Origin: Akkermansia muciniphila
Lineage (GTDB): Bacteria; Verrucomicrobiota; Verrucomicrobiia; Limisphaerales; UBA9464
Length of the DNA stretch: 39,208 bases
Direction of reading: 5' to 3'
NCBI GenBank assembly: GCA_945900455.1
Contig: CAMDJH010000023.1
Location: forward strand, 1-39,208
The first letter of the stretch is position 1. The number at the start of each line of letters is the position of its first letter. The notes beneath the pieces were generated by a model, which had not been told where the DNA came from, made no database searches, and was given only the letters and a program-made list of their open reading frames with translations. This document shows, piece by piece, positions 1 through 8,598 of the stretch. Position numbers and translations under genes: made by a program.

Positions 1-2
1 GA

Positions 3-239
3 TTGTCGCTTTTTTTTGGGCAGACCAGCATTCCGCAAGTCACGCTGGGTATCGATGCGCCGTCCGGCAAAGACGCTACATTTCGGCCGCTAGCCTCCAG
101 TCCCCCGCCGGAAACGAGATATCCAGTTTTTAGCCCAGACGGCGATTTGCTGGCTTGGGGACAAACCGATGGGAGCGTGCAGCTTTTTGACCTCCCTGAG
201 ATTCGCCGACGTCTGAGCCTCCTACACATAGGTTGGTAA
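3..239 (+). CDS. C-terminal end of a WD40-repeat protein (partial)
   Basis: The reading frame is already open at the window edge, so only the last 78 residues are visible and the TTG at position 3 need not be a start. The segment FSPDGDLLAWGQTDGSVQLF is a typical WD40 blade, and the tail DLPEIRRRLSLLHIGW resembles the closing residues of the long WD40 proteins, often fused to serine/threonine kinases, of Planctomycetes and Verrucomicrobia. That kinase link is family knowledge; no kinase sequence is visible here. The gene ends just before transposase debris, so the tail may be natural or may be a remnant. Confidence 0.6.
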   Translation: MSLFFGQTSIPQVTLGIDAPSGKDATFRPLASSPPPETRYPVFSPDGDLLAWGQTDGSVQLFDLPEIRRRLSLLHIGW

Positions 240-240
240 C

Positions 241-814
241 TCAATACTGCGCTAGAGGTCGTATATGCGCCCGGTTGAGCGCAGAACGACGACGATGTAC
301 GAAGAGCATGGACACCAAAACGGACACCAACGTAGCAGTAGGAAAGATTTCAATCTTAGGGTTGACCTTCGGGTTCAGCTTCGAGCGATAGATGAGGGTG
401 TCGGTGGGGGGGAGTCGAAGGCTATCTTTTCCACGAACAAGGGATTGCGTAGTACGTACTGGCAGAGTTGTTCGCGTTCGCCTTGGTTTTCGGCGGGGAC
501 GGGCTGGCCACTATGGACGTTAACGCCGGTGTGTTTCCAGGTCTTCATGCGAGCGATCCGTTCCGGCGAGATGAGTTTGTGGACGACCAGTTCCCTGAAA
601 ACACGGTTGCGAAAGAGTTCGGACAGAACGCTGGCAGAGGTCCCGGTGCGCGGTTGACGGGGCCATCGGAATCGAGCAAACCGTCCGCGACCAGAGCATG
701 AACGAGGGGATGGAAGTCGAGGTGTTCATTTCCGCCGTGATCGCAGCGGATCCAGGCGAAGCCACGTTCCAGTGTGCCGCAGTCGAGGAATTTCCCGAAG
801 GCGTCGGTCACCAT
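241..814 (-). pseudogene. IS91-family transposase remnant, internally deleted and frameshifted
   Basis: Read on the minus strand from 814, the frame starts with LERGFAWIRCDHGGNEHL, the beginning of the N-terminal zinc-binding domain of IS91/Y2 transposases. It then jumps straight to DFHPLVHALVADGLLDSDG, the HUH-type catalytic segment, so the intervening part is missing. Near 600 the frame shifts, and homology resumes with ELVVHKLISPERIARMKTWK, then a Gly-Val-Asn-Val-His segment, then LCQYVLRNPLF and LIYRSKLN. After about 350 the similarity fades, and the frame closes at 241 without the usual YYGxYS-type ending. The element is therefore dead. No ori or ter ends could be recognised. Confidence 0.75.
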
Positions 815-820
815 GTAAAT

Positions 821-2586
821 TCAAATTCTCACAAGTTCCAATTCGGGTCGTTCGAATCGATCCAGATCAATCAGGACGTCAGTCTTGATCGGGAATTTTA
901 CGGGCGCTTTGTGTGCCTGTCCGCGGGCCACGGCGCTCTTCAACTCATCACACAGCCTCGGCCAATCCGCGGCGCAATCGCGCTCCGGCTGCACGAGGAT
1001 CTCATTCCCCTCGCCACGCGCTGCCTTCTCCCAGCGCATGACGTTATCCGCTAGGACTTCGCCCGGATCCACCGGTGCGAATTCCCGACGGACTCGCTGA
1101 CCACGCAGACAGATGGTGGCGGCGTCTTCTTTGGTGGCGACCCGATCAAACATGGCTTCCTCGATCGAGTCTTTGTGCAACACACAGTAGATCCGCACCC
1201 CTGGCCGGCTGTTGACCCGGTCCACCCGACCGCGGGCCTGGTGCAGGGCGCCGAAGGAGTACTCGAGACTGAGGATGATCTCGTTGGCGCAGTCAGAGAA
1301 CGAGTGGCCTGCGGCGCACTTGATGCCCATCAGGTTGACCCGTGTCTCGCCGTTTTTGAACCGCCGCGCCTGTTCCTGGTGCTGATCGGCCAGCACCGTG
1401 GAATCGATCCTCGAGGTGGCGATGCCGGCTTGACGCAGCAGGTCATGGAGCGCGTCAGATTGGCCCACCCGGGCGCAGATGACATTCACCTGTTCGCCCC
1501 TTCCCAGGATTTGCCGGATCAGCTCGAGGGCGGTGAGTATCTTCGGGTTGAAGTTCGAGGAGACAGGCGGGCCGCCGAAGCGGAATCCTGCCGGATCGGC
1601 GCAGATGTTCCGCCGAGTTGCGCTGCTTGCCACGGTACCAGTTGGGCACACACACCCAGCCCATCAGGCTGAAAAGATTCGATACCACGTTCGGGATGGG
1701 CGTCGCGGTGAATGCGAAGCGGTACTTCGGTTGCATCCGGATCAGCGCCTGGGTGACCTGGGCCGAGAGGTTGGTGCAGGTGTGCGCCTCGTCCAGGGCG
1801 ATCATGTCCCAGCAACTTTCTCGCGGTACATTGTTCGTCGCGCCGTCTACCGACGCACCGGCGGACCCGTGCACCGCCTTCCTATGCTTGTTCCACTCCA
1901 CGATGTGCTGATGCGATTGGATCCGGCTCATGAGACAGTCGGTCACGATGCACCGGATGCCCTTTTCTTCCCGGCCGATGCCCTCTGCGTAGTTAAAGAT
2001 CGGGACATCCTGAAAGCCGGTGACCTCAATTCGGGCTTCGCCGAACCGAGTCGGGTAGTCGAGCACCTGGCCAACCGCCGTGATGAGTGCGGCCAGTGAT
2101 GTCGGCCTCACCGGCGCTCGGAGCCAGAGCGCCGTCCCGTGTGTGATATTGAAGTACCACTGCCGACCTAGTGGCCCCAGATCGCCCTCGTTGAACTCCT
2201 TGCACAGCCGCTCGTGTCCGTTGGTCCACGATGCTGGCAGGGCTTCTCTCGCTTGGTTCCGGAAGGCCGCCTCGTAGTACGTCACGAAGATCCCCTCGGG
2301 CAATTTGCCGTCGGGCAGCAGGTAAGAGTGAGCACTCGTGGGTCACGGAGACCATCTGTCGCCAGTCCTCATCGAACTCGATCTTCTGCCGATGGAAATA
2401 TTGGGTGAACTTGTAGGCGCCGGTCGAGACGGCGTATGCCTTGCCCGGTGTGAATGGAAGATTCAAGGCGAGAGCCCCGTCTGACGTTGGGTTATAGTCC
2501 GTGCGAACGGTGATCTCCTTGAGTCCGTCCAGCCACGCGAACTTCTCGAACTGCGTGACCGGCATGATCGGTTCGTCGTCGGTCAT
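821..2586 (-). pseudogene. Superfamily 2/SNF2-like helicase, broken by two frameshifts
   Basis: Three overlapping minus-strand frames add up to one helicase of about 585 residues. The first begins at ATG 2586. A frameshift near 2330 leads into SYLLPDGKLPEGIFVTYYEA, and a second near 1615 leads into RRNICADPAGFRFGGPPVSS. Visible helicase features are a Walker B box (IALDEAHT), motif III (FAFTATPIPN) and a C-terminal motif VI region (LHQARGRVDRVNS) followed by a regulatory tail. No Walker A (GxGKT) can be found in any of the three frames, so even the rejoined protein would lack a usual ATP-binding loop unless that part was deleted. The start overlaps the stop of the upstream recombinase in ATGA, suggesting the two were once a coupled mobile-element operon. 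Confidence 0.7.
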
Positions 2587-3376
2587 TGGATGGTGGTCTG
2601 CGGGTGGACCTCAGGACTGGGCTGGCGCTCGGCGGGGGTGACCATGGGATCCGCATTGCCGGTCCGTGGTGTACCCGTCCGAGCGGTTTCGAGCAGGGTT
2701 TGGGCGAGTCCCGCGGTATACCGATTCATCAGCAGGGAGCGAACGTTGCCCGCCTGCCACTGGCCCGAGGTGAGGTACGGTGCGCCGTCGGGACCAGCGG
2801 CGAGTTGTCCACCGGGCGTCTTCGTCGGAATTCCCGCCTTGTTCAGTGCGGTGGCGATACGGTCCCAACCACGAAGCCGGACTGACGGCGAAAATCGAGA
2901 TTGGCCTTGATCCGCTGCCGGATCATCCCGAGTTCCATTTGAGCGAACGATGCACGGACGTTGAACATCATTTCATTCTGGTTGGTCTTCGGCATGGCGC
3001 CGCCCTCGCAGGAGAAGTGTGGGATATGGCCGCCGGCCCAGATCCGGCGGGCGGTGGTGACCGAGTCGAGGATGTCGCGGCCGAGCCGGACCTGCATCGA
3101 GGTGATGACGTGGGCCTGGATCCCGGCGGCGGTGAGTTCATCGAGCCGGCTCAGCAGTCGTTGCCCGTCGGGCCGATCGAGCATCGGCATTGAACCCGAG
3201 GTGTCCGGGTCGGCGAAGGCCTCGGAGATCTCCAAGTGCAGGACGCGTGCGGCGTACTCGATGCCGATCGCATCCTGGATTTGAAGGGATTTGTTCTGTT
3301 TGTCGGTCGATACCCGTCGGTAAAGAATTGCCAGGGTTTCGTTGTTCCTCATTTCAAGGGCTTTTTTTGGGTGCAT
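2583..3376 (-). pseudogene. Serine site-specific recombinase (resolvase/invertase type), frameshifted
   Basis: The first 177 residues form a resolvase-type catalytic domain: AILYRRVSTDKQ carries the nucleophilic serine, followed by DRPDGQRLLSRLDEL and the long helix ASFAQMELGMIRQRIKANLD. After SGFVVG (near 2870) the frame is lost. In the next frame the protein resumes as GWDRIATALNKAGIPT and continues to a TGA at 2583, the recombinase-domain part that precedes the DNA-binding tail. The linker with a GxxPxGY motif normally between these parts is missing, so the lesion is a deletion plus frameshift. ATG 3376 has an AGAGGA about 11 bases upstream; ATG 3352 is an alternative. The stop overlaps the helicase start. 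Confidence 0.75.
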
Positions 3377-3555
3377 TTTCTTGGGGTTCCTCTCGGGTGC
3401 ATTTCATGGGGATTCGTGCTCGGCCGTTTCGGACCGTTGAGCCTGATTCCCACCACCCACCGGCCCCGGATTGCCCGAAGGGTCGATGTTCCGTTGGCCT
3501 TGGTGGGTGATCGACCGCAGCTCCCCGTCGAAGGGACGAGGAGCTTGCCTTGAAA

Positions 3556-3700
3556 TCAGGCGCTCGCCTGGAATGCCGCACTCACGCTCTCGACCGCCTT
3601 CTTTTGCGCGCCATGGGCCCGAAAGCCGACAATCACACTCCGTTTCGCGCGCTGGCAAAGCTGGCACGTTTCACACGTGACAGCGTCCCGCCGTTGCGCC
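3556..3700 (-). pseudogene. Cys-rich C-terminal fragment of an unrecognised protein
   Basis: In one minus-strand frame this stretch reads FLCPAQRRDAVTCETCQLCQ and then RAKRSVIVGFRAHG, ending at TGA 3556. The CxxCxxC cluster followed by a VGFxAHG segment has the look of a conserved metal-binding tail, and I have an impression of similar tails in phage or plasmid proteins of unknown function, but I cannot name the family. It overlaps the end of the restriction-enzyme splinter in another frame, so it is best seen as a fused fragment. It has no convincing start of its own. Confidence 0.35.
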
Positions 3701-3809
3701 GGGCATAGAAACAGGCCGCCCGGGCATCGGAATACACGAGGAATTCCGCCTTGCTCGCCGCATCGTGCAAATCGGGCCATTCGGTTTGAAGGAAGGCGAA
3801 CTGGCTCAT
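3696..3809 (-). pseudogene. N-terminal splinter of a type I restriction HsdR / DUF4145 protein
   Basis: From ATG 3809 on the minus strand the frame reads MSQFAFLQTEWPDLHDAASK, then AEFLVYSDARAACFYARR, about 38 residues. This closely resembles the first residues of DUF4145-containing DEAD-box restriction subunits (HsdR type), where it normally continues into an LELAV...YK helix. Here the similarity stops abruptly near 3696 and the sequence runs into an unrelated Cys-rich fragment in another frame. The rest of hsdR, and hsdM and hsdS, are absent. The start lies 108 bp from the divergent fic gene, consistent with an old defence locus. Confidence 0.55.
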
Positions 3810-3917
3810 CCGGGTTGAATCGCAACGCTGTCCATCGGGTTTGTAATGATTTTTCTCGAAACTCGGCGCTAGGTAATCAATTTTATCAACAAGTAAGCGT
3901 TTTACTGTTTGACAACC

Positions 3918-5447
3918 ATGTCCGTGTTTTCTGCGACCGACGTTCGACGCCCGGCGGGATACCTCCTGCTACGACAGCGGCATGGTCTCAATTGCCTGCC
4001 CCACCATGTCGAGTCCAGCATCACCCACGGCACACGCCAGACGCACACCACACCGTCGAAGACAGAGGAAATTTATCCGAGAACTTACTGGCCGGGCGAG
4101 GACGATTTCGCACACCTGGAGTTTGCACTCAAACGCGAAGGGGTACACCTCCAGCTTTTGCGCGCCTTGCTGCCGCAACTTCCTGCCGACGCGGTGGTCG
4201 CATATCTCCAATCGAAACCCACGGGCGCTTACGCGCGCCGCATCTGGTTTCTTTACGAGGGATTCTCCGGTCAGCGGCTGAATCTGCCGGACGCGACACA
4301 AGGCAATTACGTAGATTTGCTGGATCCCCAGGAATATTACACCGGGGCAACCACCCGCAGTTCGCGCCATCGCGTCAACGTCAACTTGCCCGGCACCCTT
4401 GCGTTCTGTCCGTTGGTTCGTCGGACCAAAACACTCAAGACTGCTGAAGCGAAACAGCTTGAACAGCGGTGCCAAAAAGTCATTGAAGGAATCCCGCCTG
4501 AACTCTACGCCCGGGCGCTCCAGTTTCTTTACACCAAGGAGACTAAATCTTCTTACGCCATCGAACGTGAAACGCCTGATCAAAAGCGTTCCCAGAAATT
4601 TGCTGACGCGCTACGTGATGCTTCTCAGCGGGACTACCTGCTGAAAGGAACGCTCGTCGCCCTGCAACACGCCATTGTTGACCCGCGTTTTGCCAACACC
4701 GGATGGCGTGATAGCAACAACGAACAGAATTATGTGGGCCGCAGCGTGGGTGTGAGCGACCAGGAAGTTCATTTCATTTCACCTCGGCCGCAAGATTTGC
4801 CCGAACTCATGTCTGCCTTCTTGGATGCGTCGCGACGCATCCTGAACTCCAGCACCCATCCCGTCATCGCCGCCGCCGTTATCGCGTATTCCTTTGTTTT
4901 CCTTCATCCGTTTTCCGACGGCAATGGGCGATTGCATCGTTTTCTCATCCATTACGTCCTTTCTTTCCGGCGCTTTGCCCCGGACGGCGTGGTGTTTCCC
5001 ATTTCAGCCACAATGCTTCACCGCCCGCAGGATTACGACGCGAGTCTGGAGTCTTTTTCGAAGCCCTTGCTGCCGCTGGTAGAATATGCACTCGACGCCA
5101 ACGGACGGATGACGGTGCTCAACGACACCCGCGACTTCTACCGCTACATTGATTGCACGTTCCTTGCCGAAATGCTGTTCAGTTTTGTGGAGGAAACCAT
5201 TGAAAAGGAATTACCCGCCGAAATCTTGTTCCTCCAGCAATATGACAACGCCCGGCTGCTGATGCGCGACGTCGTGGACCTACCCAACCGCCTCGCCGAT
5301 CTGTTCGTGCGGCTCTGCCTTCAAAACACCGGCGCGCTCTCCAAAATCAAACGGCAACTCCCGGAATTCGCCGTGCTTTCCAATCAGGAAATCGCCGGAT
5401 TGGAAGCCGCCGTGGCAAAGGCGTTCGCGCTGAAATCCAAGAAGTAG
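3918..5447 (+). CDS. Fic family protein with internal inhibitory motif
   Basis: This protein of about 509 residues is predicted to transfer AMP or another nucleotide moiety onto a target protein. The Fic catalytic loop HPFSDGNGRLHR lies near residue 330 and is complete (HPFx[D/E]GNGR). About 115 residues upstream, near residues 211-216, is SSYAIE, matching the SxxxE core of the inhibitory helix of self-restrained (class II) Fic proteins, although the usual following Gly/Asn is Arg. The large N-terminal region is uncharacterised. I chose ATG 3918 over an upstream in-frame TTG (3909). It stands alone among remnants and is divergent from the HsdR splinter. It may be a toxin or modifier left over from a restriction locus; the target is unknown. 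Confidence 0.85.
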   Translation: MSVFSATDVRRPAGYLLLRQRHGLNCLPHHVESSITHGTRQTHTTPSKTEEIYPRTYWPGEDDFAHLEFALKREGVHLQLLRALLPQLPADAVVAYLQSKPTGAYARRIWFLYEGFSGQRLNLPDATQGNYVDLLDPQEYYTGATTRSSRHRVNVNLPGTLAFCPLVRRTKTLKTAEAKQLEQRCQKVIEGIPPELYARALQFLYTKETKSSYAIERETPDQKRSQKFADALRDASQRDYLLKGTLVALQHAIVDPRFANTGWRDSNNEQNYVGRSVGVSDQEVHFISPRPQDLPELMSAFLDASRRILNSSTHPVIAAAVIAYSFVFLHPFSDGNGRLHRFLIHYVLSFRRFAPDGVVFPISATMLHRPQDYDASLESFSKPLLPLVEYALDANGRMTVLNDTRDFYRYIDCTFLAEMLFSFVEETIEKELPAEILFLQQYDNARLLMRDVVDLPNRLADLFVRLCLQNTGALSKIKRQLPEFAVLSNQEIAGLEAAVAKAFALKSKK

Positions 5448-5454
5448 CCCTGCG

Positions 5455-5990
5455 ACGGCGACGGGATACCAGATCAATGGGAGCGGGACAATCGCCTCGA
5501 TCCTGCCGGAAGTGAACACGGTCAAAGTTCCTCTCACTACGGTCGAGGAGAGCCTCTACCACCGGGTCACTGAAGCGGTCCATGACTACGCCCAAGACCG
5601 AGGAGTCAGTGCGGGTTTTCTGACGGTCATGCCGCAGCGACAAGTTGCCAGTTGCATGGCAGCAGCTTGCGGACGGTTCAACACCGGGACCGGGAAGGAG
5701 GAGGAGGAGATGAATCCGGACCTAACGTGGGAGGTTAACTCCGCACACCTCGGTTCCGTGCACGATGGTTTTGAGGCGACCGGCGGCGGGACGACCCCGT
5801 CGGGGAAGTCGGCCGTGTCGTCAACGAATTCTCGCCCCGCTGGGGCCGTCTCCGCGGGCCCACTCGTAAAATTTCTTCGCGAGAAATTGGCCGGCCAGTT
5901 TGACCTCAAAGCACTCGAGCGGCATGACTCCAAATACGAACGTCTTCGCGACGTCATCCGCATGCACCTGTGCATCCTTGCGGGCGGCGG
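5455..5990 (+). pseudogene. Internal fragment of an SNF2-family helicase
   Basis: The frame contains VPLTTVEESLYHRVTEAVHD and AGFLTVMPQRQVASCMAAA, then GPLVKFLREKLAGQFDLKAL followed by ERHDSKYERLRDVIRMHL. This is the pattern just before the helicase C-terminal lobe of SNF2-like proteins, where DSKYxxL precedes the strand that starts that lobe. The homology stops near 5985, exactly where the lobe should begin, and no ATPase motifs are present on either side. There is no good start codon (GTG 5512 at best), although the frame itself runs on to 6126. I read it as an orphan fragment, in the opposite orientation to the helicase pseudogene at 821-2586 and not obviously from the same gene. Confidence 0.5.
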
Positions 5991-6125
5991 TGCGGATGAG
6001 GGTGTTTTACAATCATGCCCGGTCTGCAAAATTATCTCCAAAATAATTGTGCGACGACTCCTTCCCGAATTGAGCCTTCCATTGTTTCTCGGCGATTTCA
6101 GGTTTCAGGTATATCGTCGGAGCTA

Positions 6126-7457
6126 GTGAAAACATCCGTAATTCTCCCGAAACTCTTGTGCCAAATCCTGGGTGCCTCGCTGGTCACTGCGAATGCGGCT
6201 GGCTCTTCCAACATATCGCTACCGACCCCAACGCAGTCTTCTTCCGTCATCATCAATATTATGAGGGAAGCTGACACAAACCGGATCATCTACTCCGGCG
6301 GGTTGCAGTCGGCGACCAACGTTTCGGGGCCGTGGACGGACGTGGCTGGAGCCGTCAGTCCTCATATGCTCAACCTGGACCGGCCTCAGAGATTCTACCG
6401 TACGCGGGAGTTTCGAGCGGAGGACCAGCCGATCTTTGCAAACCGTTCGGTCGTGAATTGGACGCTGGCTGCCCCGTTTCAAAGCAACTTCGATCGCGCA
6501 TTTGCGGGTTTGCCTGACGGGATTTTTCCTCCCAGGCGCGAGACACCTTACTTTGCAGCCTTCCTGACCATGGGGAAACTTGAGATTCCTGTGGAGATGA
6601 GGGTTCGCGGGAATTCGAGTCTTCAGGAATGTCCGTTTCCCAAGTTGAAGATGAAAATTGCAAAATCCACCCGGCAGGGCACGTCGTTTGAAGATGCCCG
6701 TGAGATCAAAATCGGGACGCATTGCGCAGAGGGCGGGCACGGCAACATTGGACGTTTGCGCGATGAACGTGCCACCTACCGCGAGGCACTGGCGTATGAA
6801 ATCATGGAATTCCTGGGGTTCACCTCGCCGCGGGTGCGTCGGGTCCGGATCGAGTACCGTGACACGAGTCCGACCAATGAATTGGGTTCGACACAATGGC
6901 AGGTTACGCGGAATGCCGTGATCCTGGATGACGTGGAGGTAGTGGGACAGCGTCTTGGCGGGGTGTCTCTTACCGACGAGGAAGTGGCGGCGCTGAAGGG
7001 CGCCCATTTCGACGAACAACTGGTTTCCGATTTGAAGCTGTTCCATGCATTCCTGGGCAACTGGGATTTTGAACTGCCGGTGGACGGCCAGGGCTTGCGC
7101 AACACGGAGGTTGTCCGACTGGCGGACGGGAAACTTTTACCGGTGGCGGGCGATTTTGATCTGGCATCATGGGTCACCGAGGAGGTTCGCCTGAGGGCGC
7201 CACGGGACTATCAGCCGGAGCTCGCTGCCCTGGAGCGCAACATGCGATTCGATGTGGAACAGTTGAGTGCCCAAGTCAAACCCGAGCTTTTCTCGGCAGG
7301 GAAACTGCGGTTCATGAGTCGGCGGGCAGGGATCGAATCCCTCATTCACTCTGCCGAGATCGACGACGCGGGCCGAACGAATGCAATCAAACATGTGACG
7401 ACATTCTTCAGCATCCTGGAAACCACACAGCAGTCGGTTTTGAGAGATCCAGACTGA
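6126..7457 (+). CDS. Secreted CotH-like protein of unknown function
   Basis: With GTG 6126 as start the product has 443 residues and opens with a credible signal peptide, VKTSVILPKLLCQILGASLV followed by TANAA; an ATG at 6015 would bury this. Around residues 61-90 is a segment (LQSATNVSGPWTDVAGAVSP ... RFYR) common at the ends of verrucomicrobial surface proteins. The main domain resembles the CotH superfamily, an atypical kinase fold: MRVRGNSS near 158, LRDERATYREALAYEIMEFL near 211-233, an RVRIEYRDT strand and GDFDLAS near 341-346, which could be the metal-binding DFD. Kinase activity is not shown, since CotH assignments are remote. It stands alone between remnants and dnaQ. Confidence 0.55.
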   Translation: MKTSVILPKLLCQILGASLVTANAAGSSNISLPTPTQSSSVIINIMREADTNRIIYSGGLQSATNVSGPWTDVAGAVSPHMLNLDRPQRFYRTREFRAEDQPIFANRSVVNWTLAAPFQSNFDRAFAGLPDGIFPPRRETPYFAAFLTMGKLEIPVEMRVRGNSSLQECPFPKLKMKIAKSTRQGTSFEDAREIKIGTHCAEGGHGNIGRLRDERATYREALAYEIMEFLGFTSPRVRRVRIEYRDTSPTNELGSTQWQVTRNAVILDDVEVVGQRLGGVSLTDEEVAALKGAHFDEQLVSDLKLFHAFLGNWDFELPVDGQGLRNTEVVRLADGKLLPVAGDFDLASWVTEEVRLRAPRDYQPELAALERNMRFDVEQLSAQVKPELFSAGKLRFMSRRAGIESLIHSAEIDDAGRTNAIKHVTTFFSILETTQQSVLRDPD

Positions 7458-7678
7458 CCGACGTGCTGTTGGAAAGACCCGCAGCCACTTGATCACATTT
7501 CGAATTCAGCATTAACGGAGCGCGGGATTGAGGGCAATGGTTCGTCCTCCGATTCGCGCCCCGAAGCGGTGTCTCACACTCGCCGGGTGTTGTCAGAGGA
7601 CTCGGGTGAATTACTCAGGCGATTTGTTGTCTTTGCCCAGTCTGCGAGTAATGTCCATCCCTCGATCTTGATCTTCCG

Positions 7679-8386
7679 ATGACTGTTTCTTGCCCCGTCT
7701 GCCAACACAGCCTGACAGGCCGCCGGTCGGCGATGGGAACCCGCGTGGCTTGCCCCGTATGCAACCATTCCTTCTTCTGGACGGATTGTCACCACGCCGC
7801 CGAAAGGTTCGTGGTCTATGACCTCGAAACGACAGGCCTGTATCCGGACGCGGATGAATTCATTCAGATCGCGGCGATGCGGTTTTCGGCAGGTTGCCTG
7901 TGCCCGGAGGAAACGTATTTCAGCTATGCGCGGCCCCGGCAGTCGATCTCCGCGTTCATCGAGAGTTATACCGGAGTGGGTAATCGTCACGTCCAGCATG
8001 CGGCCCGACCCGAAGAAGTGCTCTGCGAGTTCGCCGCGTGGTCGGGCGACTCCACGTTGATCGCCCATAACGGTCTGCGGTTCGACAGCAAGTTCCTGGC
8101 GGCGACTTGCCGCCGTCATGGGTTGCCGATGCGCGAAGTCCAGAGCATCGATTCGATCCACATGTCGAAGATGCTTTTCGGCAAAGTGCGAGGAACGGGT
8201 CACTCGCTGGATCACCTGGTTTCGCGACTGAGCATCCGCCCGCAGGGAAGCCGCCGCCACGACGCCCGTGGCGACGTGGAAATCCTGGGCCGCGCGGTGG
8301 CAAGTATGTGGGAGCGCCTGGGGTTGGACCGGTCCTTCAACGGAGTGCCCAGACACAGCGCGTTCCTGCCGGTTGGCGGTGGATAA
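7679..8386 (+). CDS. DnaQ-like 3'-5' exonuclease with N-terminal zinc ribbon
   Basis: This 235-residue protein has all three DEDDh exonuclease motifs: VVYDLETTG (Asp48, Glu50), LIAHNGLRFDSKFL (Asp136) and RRHDARGDVEIL (His194, Asp199). This is the fold of DNA polymerase III epsilon and RNase T. The first 30 residues carry two CPVC pairs (Cys5/Cys8 and Cys25/Cys28) that should bind one zinc. It lacks the C-terminal polymerase-binding and BRCT or UvrC-type parts seen in longer relatives, so it is probably a stand-alone nuclease acting on DNA or RNA ends. It has no operon partner; 222 bp separate it from the previous gene. Confidence 0.85.
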   Translation: MTVSCPVCQHSLTGRRSAMGTRVACPVCNHSFFWTDCHHAAERFVVYDLETTGLYPDADEFIQIAAMRFSAGCLCPEETYFSYARPRQSISAFIESYTGVGNRHVQHAARPEEVLCEFAAWSGDSTLIAHNGLRFDSKFLAATCRRHGLPMREVQSIDSIHMSKMLFGKVRGTGHSLDHLVSRLSIRPQGSRRHDARGDVEILGRAVASMWERLGLDRSFNGVPRHSAFLPVGGG

Positions 8387-8598
8387 CGGAAGTGCGTCGG
8401 CCCCCGATTGCAACCAGCCAAGCTGGTCCTTGCTCAAGTCTAACCCTTGAATCCGTCTTCTTTATGAGGAATCAGACCGTTGAGTTGGGACCCTGCCAAA
8501 AGCCTTGACGAAGGGATCCAGAAGGATAGCCTGAGAACATAAAAGCCACCGCCTTATCCGCTCATCGGAAAACACTCCCCGGTAATGGTTCAACTCGG

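Noticed and set aside
3369-3411. Two near-identical 17-18 bp direct repeats (GGGTGCATTTTCTTGGGG and a close copy)
   Set aside because: Only two short copies exist, close to the recombinase start; this is too little for an attachment site or a repeat array.
4129-4583. Minus-strand frames inside the fic gene
   Set aside because: They are shadows of the fic frame; only the plus-strand product has recognisable motifs.
5586-6041. Open minus-strand frame of 151 codons opposite the SNF2 fragment
   Set aside because: It has no recognisable motif and is rich in Arg, Ser and Pro, as expected of a shadow of the coding frame on the other strand.
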